This document shows, piece by piece, positions 46,560 through 60,343 of a DNA stretch of 64,000 bases. Below the pieces are notes generated by a model that was not told where the DNA came from, searched no databases, and saw nothing but the letters and a program-made list of their open reading frames with translations. Source of the stretch: Prinsepia uniflora (lineage: Eukaryota; Streptophyta; Magnoliopsida; Rosales; Rosaceae); NCBI GenBank assembly GCA_032719365.1, contig CM064873.1, positions 36,061,742-36,125,741 of the forward strand. The letters are read 5' to 3'. Made by a program: the position numbers and the translations under genes. Each line of letters starts with the position of its first letter. The stretch's first letter is position 1.

Positions 46560-47499
46560 GCATGCATGTTTTAAACTAGAGGGTAAAGATTTCATTTTGA
46601 AATGCATTTTCAAACGATATTATTTTTGTCCACTCACACCTTTTATGTTTTTTGATGACCCTCCAGATCGTAGCATGAAGATCGGGGCGGATCAAGAGGC
46701 GGATGTATGAGTGGGAATAATTATAGTATTCCCTTGACTAGAAAGTGTTAAGGGTGTTTTTGGAACTGTAGTTGACAGGTCGGACGGAAGCAGGACCGAG
46801 AATAGTTATTAAAGTCCTTTTGGGACGGGTCTTATCAAGATTTTACTATCCAAAAGTTTTGGAGTTAATCTCAATTCGTTTAAAAATCCCAAAAAAACAA
46901 TTATGGAGTTAAAGTATGAGCTTATTGAGATGATTAATTGCCTTGAGGCGTGATTTATGGAAAAGGGTGACGTTCTTGGATTTTACGGAAAGTCATGCAA
47001 TTCGATGCGATTGCATGTACGGTTCATGTGAGTGGACCTTTATTTTTATTAAAATATTATACATGCATATTTAAATATTTTAAATGTTTTCCTATGTGTT
47101 TTTGGTAATAATTGGTAGATCGAAATTTTATATGATTTTCGTTAATTTTATATTTAATTATTATTATTATTTTATTGCACGTTTTACTATATTTTTCATA
47201 AATTACGTTTCCTGATTTTGTTTCGATTGAGAATTTGGATTGAATAGGGTTTGAGACATGCGTTCTTGTGATGTTGGGTTATTGATTTTTTTATATGGCT
47301 TTTGGATGTTTTTTCGGAAGTATTTTGATGGCGAGTTTTACGGAGTTTATGATTGAGTTGTGATTGGGGCTTAGGCCCGGGATTTCAGATTGTGCACTCG
47401 GTTTGTGATGTTGATATATGATATGAATATATGAGTTCTTGGTATTGGTGATGTGAAATGTAGTGATAACTATGATGATTGTAGATAACATCCTCGAAA

Positions 47500-47690
47500 T
47501 GCATGTTAGTTAGTAGTCCAAGACTTCGAGCTAGGGGCTCTAGATCCTGAGACTAGTTTAGTGCTGACTCAGACGTTGATTTGGGCTCGAAATTCTAATT
47601 CAGTTCTCACTCAGATGTCGAGTCGAGCTCTAGATCATGAGTGAGTGAGGTCCATACTCAAACGTCGAGCTAGGCTAAAGATCTTGAGTG
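47500..47690 (+). repeat. GAGC...GCTC imperfect repeat in the LTR of E
   Basis: Diverged repeats of the type TCGAGCTAGGGGCTCTAGAT and CTCGAAATTC. At least one clear dyad is GAGC-TAGGG-GCTC near 47529. This is the cassette of element E, between TGTGAGTGGAC (47027-47037) and GTCCACTCACA (47993-48003). Confidence 0.6.
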
Positions 47691-48202
47691 GTGTGGCTAC
47701 CGGTAGTGCAGTGGATATGATGATTGATATTGTGCATCGAAGATAGGTTGTACAAAAATTGATTGTGTATGACTGTTGTGTTACTTTCATGTTGACTATT
47801 GTGGTGGTTTGCGTGGTGATTAATGTTATTGCTGATGTTTATTGCTTTATTGATGTTTTACACGTTTTTTGAGGTCATTAACTGTGTTCTATTTTTATTC
47901 GAAAGTTAAGCATTTTTATATGCTTGCATAGATTTGGAAAACGAAGGGTAAAATGTTATATTTCAAACTATGTTTTTAAAACATTTATTTTTGTCCACTC
48001 ACACAATTGTAATGGTTTTTGTAATCCTTCAGGGTCGTCGCACGAAGTTCGGAGCTGAACAGAGGCGTAGTCATGATTGATATGGTGAATATCCTTTAAC
48101 TGACAAGTTTGTGGGTAATTTCGATGTTTTAGGACACTTGTCAGACGGGATGAGGGCATAGTGTGATTTATAAGATGTTTTTCGTGATGGGTCCTGTAAA
48201 CT

Positions 48203-48214
48203 TGGTATCAGAAC
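48203..48214 (+). other. Primer-binding site of element E
   Basis: TGGTATCAGAAC, one change from the tRNA-iMet consensus, about five bases after the LTR end. Confidence 0.85.
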
Positions 48215-48244
48215 TATGATTTTGAGTTATGCTTGTTAATATCA

Positions 48245-48690
48245 TGTCTCTGAGATGCGAGCCCCATGCAAGGCCTGGTTATAAGAGGAGTAGATAAGCT
48301 CCGGGTAGTTATAGGGTTGTAGATGAATTCAAACTATTAGGTTGAATTGTGAATGTTATACTTTGGTGTAGGAGTAAGCAAACAATTATAGTACGTATGG
48401 GAAATATGGATTCACATATGACGAAAGGATATTCGAGGTGTTGGAATGATGGAAAGACCTTTTTCATATTTTTTTTAATGATGAAACATATTATGATTGT
48501 GGAAAATGACTCAAAATGAGTCGGACGTATGGATTAAGGCTTGAGAAAGAGCCGAAAGGTGAGCTTATTGGTTTAGTTCAAGATATGGAGTAAGGAGTTG
48601 AAGATTATTTAAAGTATTATGAGTATGATAAGTATGATGTTGAAATGGGAGTCATATGGAAACCAGGCAATGAAGATATACCCTGGGGGC
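48245..48690 (+). pseudogene. Gag remnant of element E
   Basis: About 45 bp after the primer site an ATG (MSLRCEPHARPGY) opens a frame broken within 20 codons. Gag-like pieces remain in more than one frame: ERIFEVLE near 48430, and GVEDYLKYYEYDKYD near 48598-48640, which sits where the intact gag has LQQGNRPVVDYEQQF. There are several stops and frameshifts and no zinc knuckle. Position and piecemeal similarity support gag; no function is left. Confidence 0.6.
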
Positions 48691-49018
48691 GATACTGAAA
48701 TTATCTGGCTAGTGTTGGATCTAATTCAAAAAGTATTAAAGTATTGGCCTACGCGTAGTGCCATAAGTGTGACATGATTACTACTTGGGTTAGTTGGTTG
48801 AGCCTACTTGAGTTAGTTGGTGATATATTAGTTATATTTGGTACTTTCGATACGATTTGAAGGGTAAGTAAGGATATGTTAGTTAAGATTGTTCGGAATC
48901 CCATAATTACTAACATTGGATTCGTTTTCAAGTAACTAAGTTACCCAATTTGAATATGGACATGAAGTTGGGTTTGTTCTGAAATTTTGAGTACAAAATA
49001 TTTTTTAAGGAGGGTAGG
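48691..49018 (+). other. Non-coding interior and polypurine tract of E
   Basis: No coding sign. It contains GGCCTACGCGTAGTGCC near 48746, a piece also seen in the TR-GAG LTR. It ends in ATTTTG-AGTA-CAAAAT (48984-48999) and the tract TTTTTTAAGGAGGGTAGGT. Confidence 0.65.
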
Positions 49019-50020
<1,002 letters not shown>

Positions 50021-50243
50021 AACTTGAATTTTTCATTTTTCTTGTACCTCACATCTTTACTCGTGTATAGGCAATAGTTTGTATTAGCTTTCCTAAACAC
50101 TCTACAATCACTAAATAATCACCCAGTATCAAAGTAAGGCTTAACTCTGTCAGTTTTCGAATTATACTTTGTAAAGTTTTTCCTACGTGACACTTTCTGA
50201 ACATTCACCTCACCTTCATCATCATCGTCCACAGCGGGTCCTA
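50021..50243. other. Unassigned stretch between two LTRs
   Basis: On the minus strand 50119-50243 reads as an acidic-then-basic frame (VDDDDEGEVNVQKVSRRKNF) ending in a stop at 50119. It does not resemble a family I know. It could be an exon remnant of the host sequence that received these insertions, or chance. Confidence 0.3.
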
Positions 50244-52078
50244 TGACATGACCCACCCAGAAATCCAAGATATTGGACTGGTCCTGCTTTAATCCACTTT
50301 CTTCTTTAACAAGGGATAATTCTCTAATGAACAATTCCATAAACTACCGACTTTAATCCAACTAAGTTCACTCTTAAGGGATTTTCGCTCACATCCTGCC
50401 CTTTTACAGTCAAGTAGTGAAACTTGCTAGGTTAATCATGGTTACAATCTCACACTACTTTTGTACCAGAACAAAATAATCCTTGATCCTAGTCTTAAGC
50501 ACAAACATACTCTTGTTTCCTTAACTCAAAATCCTAGTAGTATTAACCTTCCAAGTTATAGGATCTAGTCCTCACATTCAACATCCTCCATATATTTACC
50601 CTCCATTAGCTTACTAGTTCGCTACAAGAACCTCCTAACTTTCTATTACACAACCAATGGTTCCCTTACTAAACATTTGAAATCATTTCATTAATTCACT
50701 AACTAATTATAGAAACGTTGAACTCCCTCGTTATCCTACCAGGAAATTAGAGATGAAATTAGGGTACTAAGTAAACACTATCATGACAAATAGATATCAT
50801 TAACTAATGTATAATTACATAGAAAGTCATTATCCCATTTCTAACTTAATAACATAATTTTAAATCCACAAATTACATAATAATCCATAACTCTTCACAA
50901 GAATTCTTGGTAATTCTTCATAATAAAATTATACTTTGGAAAGGGTTTTTAATAATCTTAACCCATGTTAGGTTAAACTTAATACCATTTCAAAATTATT
51001 GAATATAACCTATTATACAAAAAATTTGGTATTAATTCCAAATAGAGTCCAATTACTTCAAACTTAATATCATTAATCTCATAATAAAAGAAGAAACAAT
51101 TTTCGTGTTGAAACCACCTCCAAAGGACCCCAAACTCACCCCCATGCGTCACCACTAGCCTCTGTGCGTGGTGGTCACGCGTTGGTAACAGGGTCTTCTT
51201 CCAGACCCATTTTCCTGGTTTCTGAGTCGCCCGACCCGCGACGGTGACCCGATCGTTTCTCTGCTGTTTCACATGCATTTTCTTCGTTCTAAGCATCAAA
51301 CTTCATCTACACTAACTAAAGAGGAGTTATATGAGGTTAAAGAGAAGGAATACGTACCAAATCACATCGTCTGACCTTCGCCATCTTTCGGCCATGGCGT
51401 CCTAACCAAACTCCTGATGTCTCACGCATTCAGGTACTCCATTTTTTGTCCTCAAAAGACCACCAGACCTCTAGGAGGGTACTATCTTATCCACCCTTGA
51501 TTTCCATAGCCTAGAACTAGAAACCCGAAGTGGTTGTTTTATGTGTTTTTCTCCTTTTTTTCCAGTTTCCTCTTCTATTCTTCCTCACATCCTCTTCCTT
51601 CTTCCCACGTTTCATTTTTCCTCAGCTAATTCCCTCTCTCTCGAGTTCTCCAAGTTTCTTCATTTTTTCCGTATTTTCGGTGCTTCCCCACCGAGTTCCT
51701 TTTCCAAACATCCTTCATGTATAAATATAACATACCAAGTCGGTTAGGAGAAGTAAGGAACCAGACTTCAAGGAAATTCTAGGTCATTCTAGAACTATCA
51801 AGTCATTTCATGTCAAATTACAAAAATGCCCTTCTTAGTAAAGTGACCAAAATACCCATAGCCTTCCTTGGCCCTTAACAAACCTATCCGATCTCTACTT
51901 CCAAAATGTTATCTGTTTATGTATTCGGGAGGTCGAGACCTTTATAATAGTCTTTACAAAGTTCCTAAGTGGTGTCTCGATCAAAAGTCAACATTATTAC
52001 TTTTTGGTCAAAGTCAACTCTTTGACTTTCAAGGGAAAAATGGTCATTTCTATTTTTTTGAATATTCGGGGTGTTACA
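50244..52078 (-). mobile_element. Probable solo LTR of another family
   Basis: It starts TGACATGACCCACCC at 50244 and ends GGGTGTTACA at 52078, 1835 bp. Flanks TCCTA (50239-50243) and TCTTA (52079-52083) match at four of five bases. The outer half resembles the other LTRs (GCGTG-GTGGT-CACGC hairpin near 51166, AGTCAAC words near 51988, TTCGGGGTGTTACA end). The inner half is AT-rich and unlike them, and no TGTGAGTGGAC pair is present. Confidence 0.6.
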
Positions 52079-52083
52079 TCTTA

Positions 52084-52379
52084 ACTCATCTTGTTATGTT
52101 TGATCACTTTCTTCAAGTTGTCTATCATTCATATCTTCAACAAACAAACCTGAAATGCCTCGTGTGAATGTGGACCTCCATGTTGCCTCAGTAGTTGACG
52201 GAGGATCATTAGCTGATAAAGGCTAAGCAGGCAGCTGAGAACTTGATGAGGGCTAATCATAAGGCTTGGGTAAAGGATGAGCAGGCGGCTGAGCACTTGA
52301 TGAAGGATAATCAGAAGGCTGGGTAAGTGGTTGAGCATGCGACTGAGTAGGCGACTAAGCACCTAATGAAAACTAATTA
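52084..52379 (+). repeat. 54-bp (18-codon) tandem repeat, part 1
   Basis: Three units start at 52225, 52279 and 52333 with exact 54-bp spacing (AAGCAGGCAGCTGAG, GAGCAGGCGGCTGAG, GAGCATGCGACTGAG). The plus frame beginning near 52207 gives a repeated helical pattern (KQAAENLMRANHKAW, then EQAAEHLMKDNQKAG) with stops at 52324 and 52348. A broken coding repeat is likely, but the protein is not recognised. The solo LTR 52380-60108 cuts it. Confidence 0.55.
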
Positions 52380-53171
52380 TGTAACGACCCATCCCGAATA
52401 TCGGGATTAAATATTAATTAATTATGGATTTAGTATGACTAATCGGAGATTAGTTGAGAGAATTCATATGGATGGTGTAAAATGACCGGTTTACCCCTGA
52501 CATTGGGTAAAATGTTGACTTTTGACCCAGGGAGTCAAACATACGATGACCGATGACCGTGACGTAGATCGGAACGCCACGAGTCCGTAGACAGGCGGCA
52601 CATAAAAAATGAACGTTCGACGGAAAAGTTATGGTCACGGAACTGAAATCAACGAAACTTACAACTCGAGTCTCAAACAAAATAATCATAAAATATTGGA
52701 ATCTGATCAATAATTATGGACCCTTGGATGAGTGACCCTTGTCATTCATCCCATGGCCCAAAACCCCCAAAATGTGGATCTTGCCTCCCATTGGTCACTT
52801 TTATATATTTTACTCACACCTCATATCTCTCACACATACACTTCCTCTCCGGCCATCACCCTTCTCACTTCACTCTTCCTCTCACCTCCACCCTTTATCT
52901 CCATCATTTTTATCATCTTAATCATCATCAGACATCATCTATCTCCCCCGTGTTCTCTCAAACCTGTGAAGAACAATTCCAAACACTCACAACAACTAAC
53001 CCTGCCTAAATCGTTGCTGGACTGGACGCAGAAGGAGGTTAGGAGGCTAGTGAAGACGACGGGGAGGAGTCTGACAGGGCCCATTCTGATCCCCGTGGGA
53101 CCACGAGGCGATGCGCCCTACTCCCGTTTGACACATAATAACCCACAATAAAATGTTTTAAACATCAAATA

Positions 53172-55951
53172 TGTAACGACTCGTCCTGGAAATCGGGATT
53201 AGATTAGTGCTTAATGCCGGATTAGCGAAGTTAAATGGTGATCATTTGGGTGATTTCAGACGGATGGTGCGAAATGATGATTTTGCCCCTAAGAATGGGC
53301 AAAAATGGTGACTTTTTCGTTTGGGTGGTCAAATGAACATTGACCAATGACTGTGACGTAGTTCGGGACGTCACGAGTTCATAGACAGGTGGCACGTCCA
53401 ATTCCGACATTCGAGGAGGAAGTTATGATGTTTGGAAGTTTGGGGGTAATTTGGTAAATTGGTTTAAAAAGAGCAAAAGTTGACTTTTTATTCGGGAGAT
53501 TTTATAAGTTTTTCGAAGACACCGTTGGGTAGGTCTCGGGACGCTAAATCCGTAGACAGGTGGCATGCGTCAACCGGAGGCCGAATGGAAAAGTTACGGC
53601 TTGAGAAAGGTTAGGGGCAAATTGGTAAATTGTGCCATAAGGGCAGAATTGTCTTTTTGCAAACATGAGCTGAGTCACTGAGATTGGTGAGTCATCTGGT
53701 TTGGTTCACGATAGGTGTCACTTAGAAAAATAGGATGAGTGGCTTTGATGCCATCTGATTTTAGGATAGGACAAAGTATATAGATTCAATGGAAACAATT
53801 GTGTATGGTTTTAGAAGGAAGAAACAAAAATAGAGAGATACCTCCATGTAAGCTCACCAGACTTCTAGTATTTTTTAAACAAAAAGGGAACAGACAGTGA
53901 GGGGAGAGGGTTGACAGTTGTCCTGCCACGAAAACCGTCGCGAACGGTGGTCTCAAAACCGTAAAGACCAAAACAGAGGACCCTGGGAAATTCAGACCAG
54001 AAAAGCGATCAAACCTCGTCCTTGGCCCCTGTTGGTGAAGGGAAGATAAAGTGAGACTTGCTTGGATGATGGTGGAGGTCACGGCGGTGGCCCACGGCTA
54101 CGGCGGAGGTAAAACCCGAGAATGGGTTATGTTGGTTAAAAATGGTAACTCATCGTTTTGGAATCATTGCTTATGTTTATGACTTGAGAAACGTTTAGGG
54201 GGACGACGGGAAGCTTTTAAACTTGAACCAGGGAGTTTAGATGGCCGGAATGGCAGAAACAGAGGAAGGAGACTTCAGGGTGTTTCTTCAAGTTTGGAAG
54301 GTAAGAAACATGCCCTAAGTTCGTACTTTGAGTAGTAAGATCGATTAGTAAGAGGGGGGCAAAGTTACTGGACTAAAAAGAGTTTAAAAACAGGTTGAAA
54401 ATGGAGGGAACCGTAGACGCCGGTTCAATTGAACCAGCTGAACATTGAACCAAACCGGACCGGGTTTACCCGAAGAAGAAGATGAACAGAAGCAGGCACG
54501 TGAGGCCCACGCGCAGCCTCTTTGAACGGCGCGTGAGGGCGCATGACGGCCAGTTTGGGGAAGTCCTCAACAGGTGATTTAATGTATTCGATGTAACGAA
54601 CATTTTAAGACTGGTTTCGAGTCAATCGGGCATCGTATCGGTATGTTTCGGGATGTCCGAAGGTTTTAGGGCTCGATTAAAAATAGTTAAAAATTCGAGA
54701 AAATTACGGGGTTTTACTATGAGTATTATGAAGTAGTTAGTGACCTTATTGTGGGATTTGGATAGGTTCGGGAAGCTAAAGATAGTGGACTAGCCGAGAA
54801 CGGCATAAGTGCACGCGTATCGAGGCGACTTCGTAAACGGTCTGTGAGTGGACTTTGCTTTCTAACTTATAATGTATGCATTCATGTTTTATATGTTTTC
54901 TATACGTGTTTTATGTGTTCCTGATATGACTTGGATGATTTATAAGTTGCACGTATTTCAGTGCAGTTGCACATTTTTCGAGACATGGTTTTCAGAGACG
55001 ATTTAAGAATGATTCTAATGCTTGAGGATTTTGACTTATGAATGGATTGTAATAATTTCTAATGGATTTTGGGAAATGTGATTTTGGGCTGGACGCCCTG
55101 TTTATAAAAAGGATTCTGATAAACAAAATTTTGGGTTTTGAAATCCGGTTTCAGGATGACGATTCTGGATTCGGTTTCAGAGCTTGAAAGTGGATTTCTG
55201 GGTTTGGATTCGGGATAACTTATGAGATTGCGGATTCAGATTCAGAAGTGGATTGATGGATTTGATTGGATTTGCTGGATCTGATATTGGGTTTAAAGAC
55301 CCGGATATTATTGAGACGGGGGCGGGCCCGGATTGGGTTTAAAGACCAGGATTGAGTTTAAAGACTTGGGAGTTTAAAGACTCGGATTATATTGAGGCCT
55401 GGATTGAGTTTAAAGACTCGGATAGATCCAGCAAGTTCGATGGATAAAAAATTTGATTTGACATGTACTTCGGATTTTCGATGATATTATGTTCTGACTT
55501 TCATGGTTTTGGGTTGGGGCCCAGGATTTAAGATGTGGAAATGATGGTTTTACTATTGTGATAAAATGCTTTTCTGGTCTTATGAACTGAATTCGAATGC
55601 ATGCATTAGTTTTTAACTGGAGGGTACAAATGTACGTTTGATAAACTGTTTTTTTGCACTTGTACTTTATTTCTGTCCACTCACAATCTTTTATGTTTTT
55701 GAAACCCTCCAGGTTGATGATGCTATTTAGGCTGTTGTACGAGAGATGGAGACATCACACATGGGATCCACAATAGCCTACGAGCCCCGATGAATGGACT
55801 TTTTTATTGAACATACGAAAACCTGGGATCCCTTGTCTGATTGGTACGTTCCAAGAGGATTGACCGTGTAATTAATCTTCATGTCGCACGTGAGTTAGAC
55901 GGGAGCATAATTGACTCCTTAATCCCAGGGGATTGGGGGTCGGTCGTGTCA
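53172..55951 (+). mobile_element. Solo LTR, innermost of the nest
   Basis: It starts TGTAACGACTCG at 53172 and ends GGTCGTGTCA at 55951, 2780 bp. The duplication is perfect: AAATA at 53167-53171 and 55952-55956. TGTGAGTGGAC 54843-54853, TTTAAAGACTC array about 55298-55425, GTCCACTCACA 55675-55685. Confidence 0.95.
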
Positions 55952-57119
55952 AAATATATCTGAGAATGGATCTAACAGTGCTAGACAAGTGATAGAGAGC
56001 ACTTCAAGGTTACGAGCATGAATAACAGTTTTACAAAATGGTGCTAGACCTACCCAAGTAGGGTATCAGGTACGCAGCAGTAAATGACTACGTCTCCGCC
56101 TCGGGACCTGCCTCTACCTCTGGGTCACGTCCTGGAGGGGTCAAGAAAACAATAGAAGCGTGAGTGAGTCGAAAATAAAGAAGATTTCAAAGTACTTTAT
56201 AATACATAGTAAAAATACCGTTGTACCCCTCTGTTTTCAAATCATGCATGCATTTGAGTGAAAGCATATGTATATACATATGATAAAATTGAAACATACC
56301 ACACATCCAAATCATGTATTATATCATCACATACACATAGTAGTATAATAATAATAATGCATCTACCATAATCATATTGCACCGTATATCCCAACCCTAA
56401 CATTCCAAATGTCGGATGTCCCATACGTCTAAAAAGAAAAGGTCACGATCCTAAGGCTATGCATGCCGCTTAGGTCTCAATCCCGAGTCCTATACCCGAA
56501 CCCAGTCCGAGTATGGCATCCCAGATGCCTGACGTCCCTGACATCTCATACTAGCAATCTTGCTCCTGAGCCACCCTACGGTCCGATCGCTCCGTAGCAT
56601 GACTCCTAGCAAGCAATGCACTGTGACCGCTCCAAGGTACCAATACTGGAGGAGACAATAATCTAAATGGTCAATCTATCTGATGCAATAGCATGGGCAT
56701 GTGACATCCCGGTACGATTCCACAGCTCACACAATCACCGGGCGGTCACATGCCACACAATGTAACATAGATAGGTACATAGTCCATAAATAAGATTCCA
56801 TACACTCATATGCAGTAATATAATAGTAGAATAAAAACAGTTATGCATGCATTCCATTAGAAATCAAAAGACCCACTCACAGTACTGTTTTGCTGCTTAA
56901 ACAACGTCTAAAACCTGTCTCTTGTAGCTATATCTCAGTTTCTGACCTTTCCAAACACATTCAAAGGTCACTAGGGATCTCTACAAACCCACCAAATGAT
57001 CTCCAATCGACCCGAAACCACCACCATTGGATCCGAATCATCAAAACCATTAAAATGGTACTAGTCCCACATCGAAAAATGTGCCCATACGCCCCACGCG
57101 TGGGTCAAAGTCATGGACA

Positions 57120-57440
57120 ACATTGACCAAAAATTCAACGTTGACGTCAGTAAAAGTCAACGATGACGTCAGCAAAAGTCAAAGCTGACGTCAGGTCAAC
57201 GGTCAAAGTCAAAGTTGACGTCACTGCTAACGTTCGCCGCTAACGTCATCTGACAGTGTCATACCTGACACGTGTCAGCTGCGGGTTGGTCCACATCACT
57301 GACATGTCAGTGACATGTGGTAGCCACTGATTGGGCCACGTCACAAACATGTCAGTGCTGACTGTGCACTGACATGTGACACATGTCCTGTCGTCATTGG
57401 CCCTTTCTTGATAGTTGTCAGATGATGACGTCACCCGTTA
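57120..57440. promoter_or_regulatory. Cluster of TGACGTCA, AGTCAACG and TGACATGTCA words
   Basis: Dense short palindromes and half-sites of bZIP type (TGACGTCA, GTTGACGTCA) with repeated TGACATGTCAGTG and ACACGTGTCA. The same cluster is at 1717-2043, in weaker form at 58790-58935, and at 63818-64000. It may be an enhancer-like part of these LTRs. Confidence 0.55.
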
Positions 57441-60108
57441 ACGCCATCATCATCTTCAACCTCTCGACTTGGTCCGCTAAGACCCGCGACCCGACCCGGT
57501 ACCAGAACCCAGATTACTCAACCATTTCCATTCCTATTTCTTCCTATTCACTCGTCTTGTCCTAACTAGATGATCTATACGATCAAAACTGGAAAACAAA
57601 GGCTCGAAGTTACCTAAAACTCGATGAACAGTTAGCGGTAACCTTTGTCCGTCGATATCTCTCAGCTCCGGCCACCAAAAAACTTCCAACCAAGCCTACT
57701 GGAATCGTCTTAGTCCCTAAAACATGTTAGAGACCATTAGATCGATCGACTCATGTCCAAAAATGACTTTCAACAATTGGGTCAAAGTGGGCTATTCAGG
57801 TTTTCAGGTTTGCCCTACCTTTCTGCCGGGATCCTCGCCGTGCCCATCCACCGTCGTCCTTGTCTGCTCCCCCAAGTCACACACTCTCACTTAGGAACTC
57901 AAAATCAAAGGAATAATGAAGAGGTAGGATGGTGAGGTTATGGAGTGTTTGTGTGTTTAATTCTTCACGGTTTAGAGAGAACAATGATGATGGAAAAATG
58001 AATAAAATGGAAGAAAGTGGAACCATATATGATCCAAGTGCATGGGGAAACCCACCAATGGGATGAATGACACTTGTCACTCATCCAAGGGTCCCACCAA
58101 GTCATCTTTATCGAATTAGGATCAGCCTAATGTAATGTTCCTGGTATTTCATAAATAGTACTATTTTCGCATTCCTGACCAAAACTTTCTCGTCCGGTCT
58201 CCGATTTCGGCTTGCCGCTTGTCTAAGGACTCGTGATGTCCTAATCTACGTCATGATCATGGGGTAAAGATAGAAATACAGCCAGAGTACAAAATCAAAA
58301 AATCCTCCCAACTAGGGGCAAAATGGTCATTTTACATTAAAAGTTAACTTTAACAAATCGTAAAAGTCCAGGGTATTACAAGTCCACGGCAATCCATGGC
58401 GGAGGTAGGTCGGAAAATCAAAAAACCCGAACGACTCTTTTAACCCCTTTTGAAACTTGAATGTTTGACTTCTAAAACTCCTGTTTATAGTTTGGGGTTG
58501 ATTCTAGGGATAGAGACGAGCTGTTGGGCATTGGTTTCGTTGATCCAGGTGGCCGGAAAAGTGAGGAACAGGGAGGAGGAAACTGGGCAACGAGTTTTGG
58601 ATTTGAGGTATGAATCTCGTGACCTTTTGATTGTTTTGTTTCACATAACCCTTAGTTAGAATTTGACGACCATATAGGAACAAATCCCATTAAAAATGGT
58701 GGCCGGAGTTCGAAGGAATGATCGGGTCAGGCCGCGGTCACAGTGACCCAGTTGCAGTGTTTCAAACTGACTAGGCTGAATGAAAAAGATGATGATGTCA
58801 TCATGTCAGACCAGAAACCAACCAGAGCATGACTCGTGTCAGTCTGACACCTGTCAGTGATGACGTCATGCTAACATCAGTAGCGACATCATGCTGACAT
58901 CATCATTAATGGTGTAAGGTTGACCAGAGCGTTGACCAGCGTGTGTGGGCACATATGAACAGTACTCGAGGTGGGACCACCATCATCTTTTAGGTTTCGA
59001 CGATACAAAGCCAATGGCGGTGGTTTCGTGTCGATCGGAGATTGTTAGGTTGGTCAAATCGGGGGGTTTTTCACCTAGAATCGTGTTTGGGATTCGTTGA
59101 CATTTCTGGGAGTTTTGGGGTTTTATCCTATGGACTTAAATAGATGATTAGTCACCTTTGGGTGTGATTGGTCAAGTCCGGATGTTTCGGTGATGGTGAT
59201 TTAGCACAGGAAGGCATATGGTGGGGCATATCGAGCTGACAACTAGGACGGTCTGTGAGTGGACTTTGTTTTATAAACTGTGATGCATGCATAACTGTTT
59301 TATATGTTTTACATGTGTGATTCCTATGATGATGATTGTGGTATTGGTAATTTCCATATTTGCACGTATTTCGATATTTACTATTTTATACTGTATTTCT
59401 ACGTGATTATGATTTTAATAATGGTTCAATGGTATGATTTTAGATTTGGAAATATGGAACAGGGCTTGAGACGCATTTGATTTATGAACCCTTAGACTTG
59501 GAGTCTATTTGATTTAATAAGGCATTGAGCTGGGGGCCCAGTTGGAGTCTATTATTGGACGTCTGGGACGTCAGACGTCTGGGACATCAGGCATCTAGGA
59601 TGCCGAGGATTGGTATATAATGGTATTTGATGGAATTGTGATTTATGGATTGGATTTACTGGATTATGTATTTGTATTTTGGATTTATTGAACTTATGAA
59701 ATGGCACTTCAGTTATGCTGGTTTTGGGCAGTGGCCCACGTGATTGGATTTGCGGTTTTGGGCTGAGTTCCTACACTGTTGAATTTATGGTTTTGGGCTA
59801 AGGCCCTAATTATTTAAAAGTAAATGGTATGATTATTGGTTTTCGAATGCGTGCATGCTTTTTGGTGAAGGGCATAAATGTCTTCTTATGAAATGTGTTT
59901 TTATTAAACTGTTGATGCCCTTCAAGTTGATCACGAATGCGGGCTGTAGTAGAGACCGAGACATCACACTCCTCCACCGATCCTGACGTGCTCTGGGAGC
60001 CTCGAATAGGCTGCGGTTTCGAGTTATCCCTTGTCTGACACTTCGTGTCAGACGGGAGCATGGTACATCCCGTGTTAATCCCGGGGGGATTTAGGATGGG
60101 TCGTGTCA

Positions 60109-60343
60109 AATTAGAAGGCTAGGCACATGTCTCGGATGAAGACGAAGGCTGAATAGAAGGTGATTCCTCGACCATTTTGGTAATGAAGTCTAAGTTGCAG
60201 CTGAAGGCTAAATAGAAGGTGATTCCTGATTAGTTTGGTGCTTCTGATCTTAAGATGTAGATGAAGGCTTAACAGCAACTCCTGAGCTTCTAGCTTCACC
60301 ATTTCCAGCATCCTCTACAAGGCATCCAACCAAATCAAGGACT
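60109..60343 (+). repeat. Tandem-repeat host sequence, part 2
   Basis: It continues the sequence cut at 52379. Words AAGGCTGAATAGAAGGTGAT (60145) and AAGGCTAAATAGAAGGTGAT (60204) are a repeat about 60 bp apart, with a weaker third. Plus frames here are interrupted almost only at TAG or TAA (60112, 60154, 60213, 60231, 60258, 60270, 60291). Either a decayed coding repeat or a non-coding one; it ends at gap 2. Confidence 0.45.

Larger units (their letters stand above)
23811..46837 (+). mobile_element. Deleted LTR element inside E, itself split by two insertions
   Basis: The 5' LTR starts TGTTACGCCTC at 23811. The 3' LTR starts TGTGATGCCCC at 25392 and ends GGGTCTTATCA at 46837. Flanks are AGTTT (23806-23810) and AGATT (46838-46842), a site duplication with one change. 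The 5' LTR has lost about 1 kb after 24735 and is fused through a short later LTR piece to about 0.6 kb of interior, without primer site or gag. The 3' LTR proper is 25392-27006, 36478-36958 and 46565-46837, about 2.37 kb. Confidence 0.83.
53072..58380 (-). mobile_element. Solo LTR nested in the previous one
   Basis: It starts TGACAGGGCCC at 53072 and ends GGGTATTACA at 58380. AGTC precedes and follows it (53068-53071 and 58381-58384), a 4-bp duplication or an eroded 5 bp. Its own parts are 53072-53171 and 55957-58380, about 2.52 kb. It is closest to the LTR at 657-3281. The paired motifs are decayed (GTGAGTGAGTC near 56160, GACCCACTCACA near 56870). Confidence 0.88.
52380..60108 (+). mobile_element. 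Solo LTR, outermost of a three-deep nest
   Basis: It starts TGTAACGACCCATCCC at 52380 and ends GGATGGGTCGTGTCA at 60108. The flanking duplication is perfect: AATTA at 52375-52379 and 60109-60113. Its own sequence is 52380-53071 and 58385-60108, about 2.42 kb. TGTGAGTGGAC is at 59254-59264; the partner near 59915 has been deleted. Hairpins with a TGG or TAG loop (GACGTC-TGG-GACGTC, GGCATC-TAG-GATGCC) lie at about 59555-59605. Confidence 0.93.
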
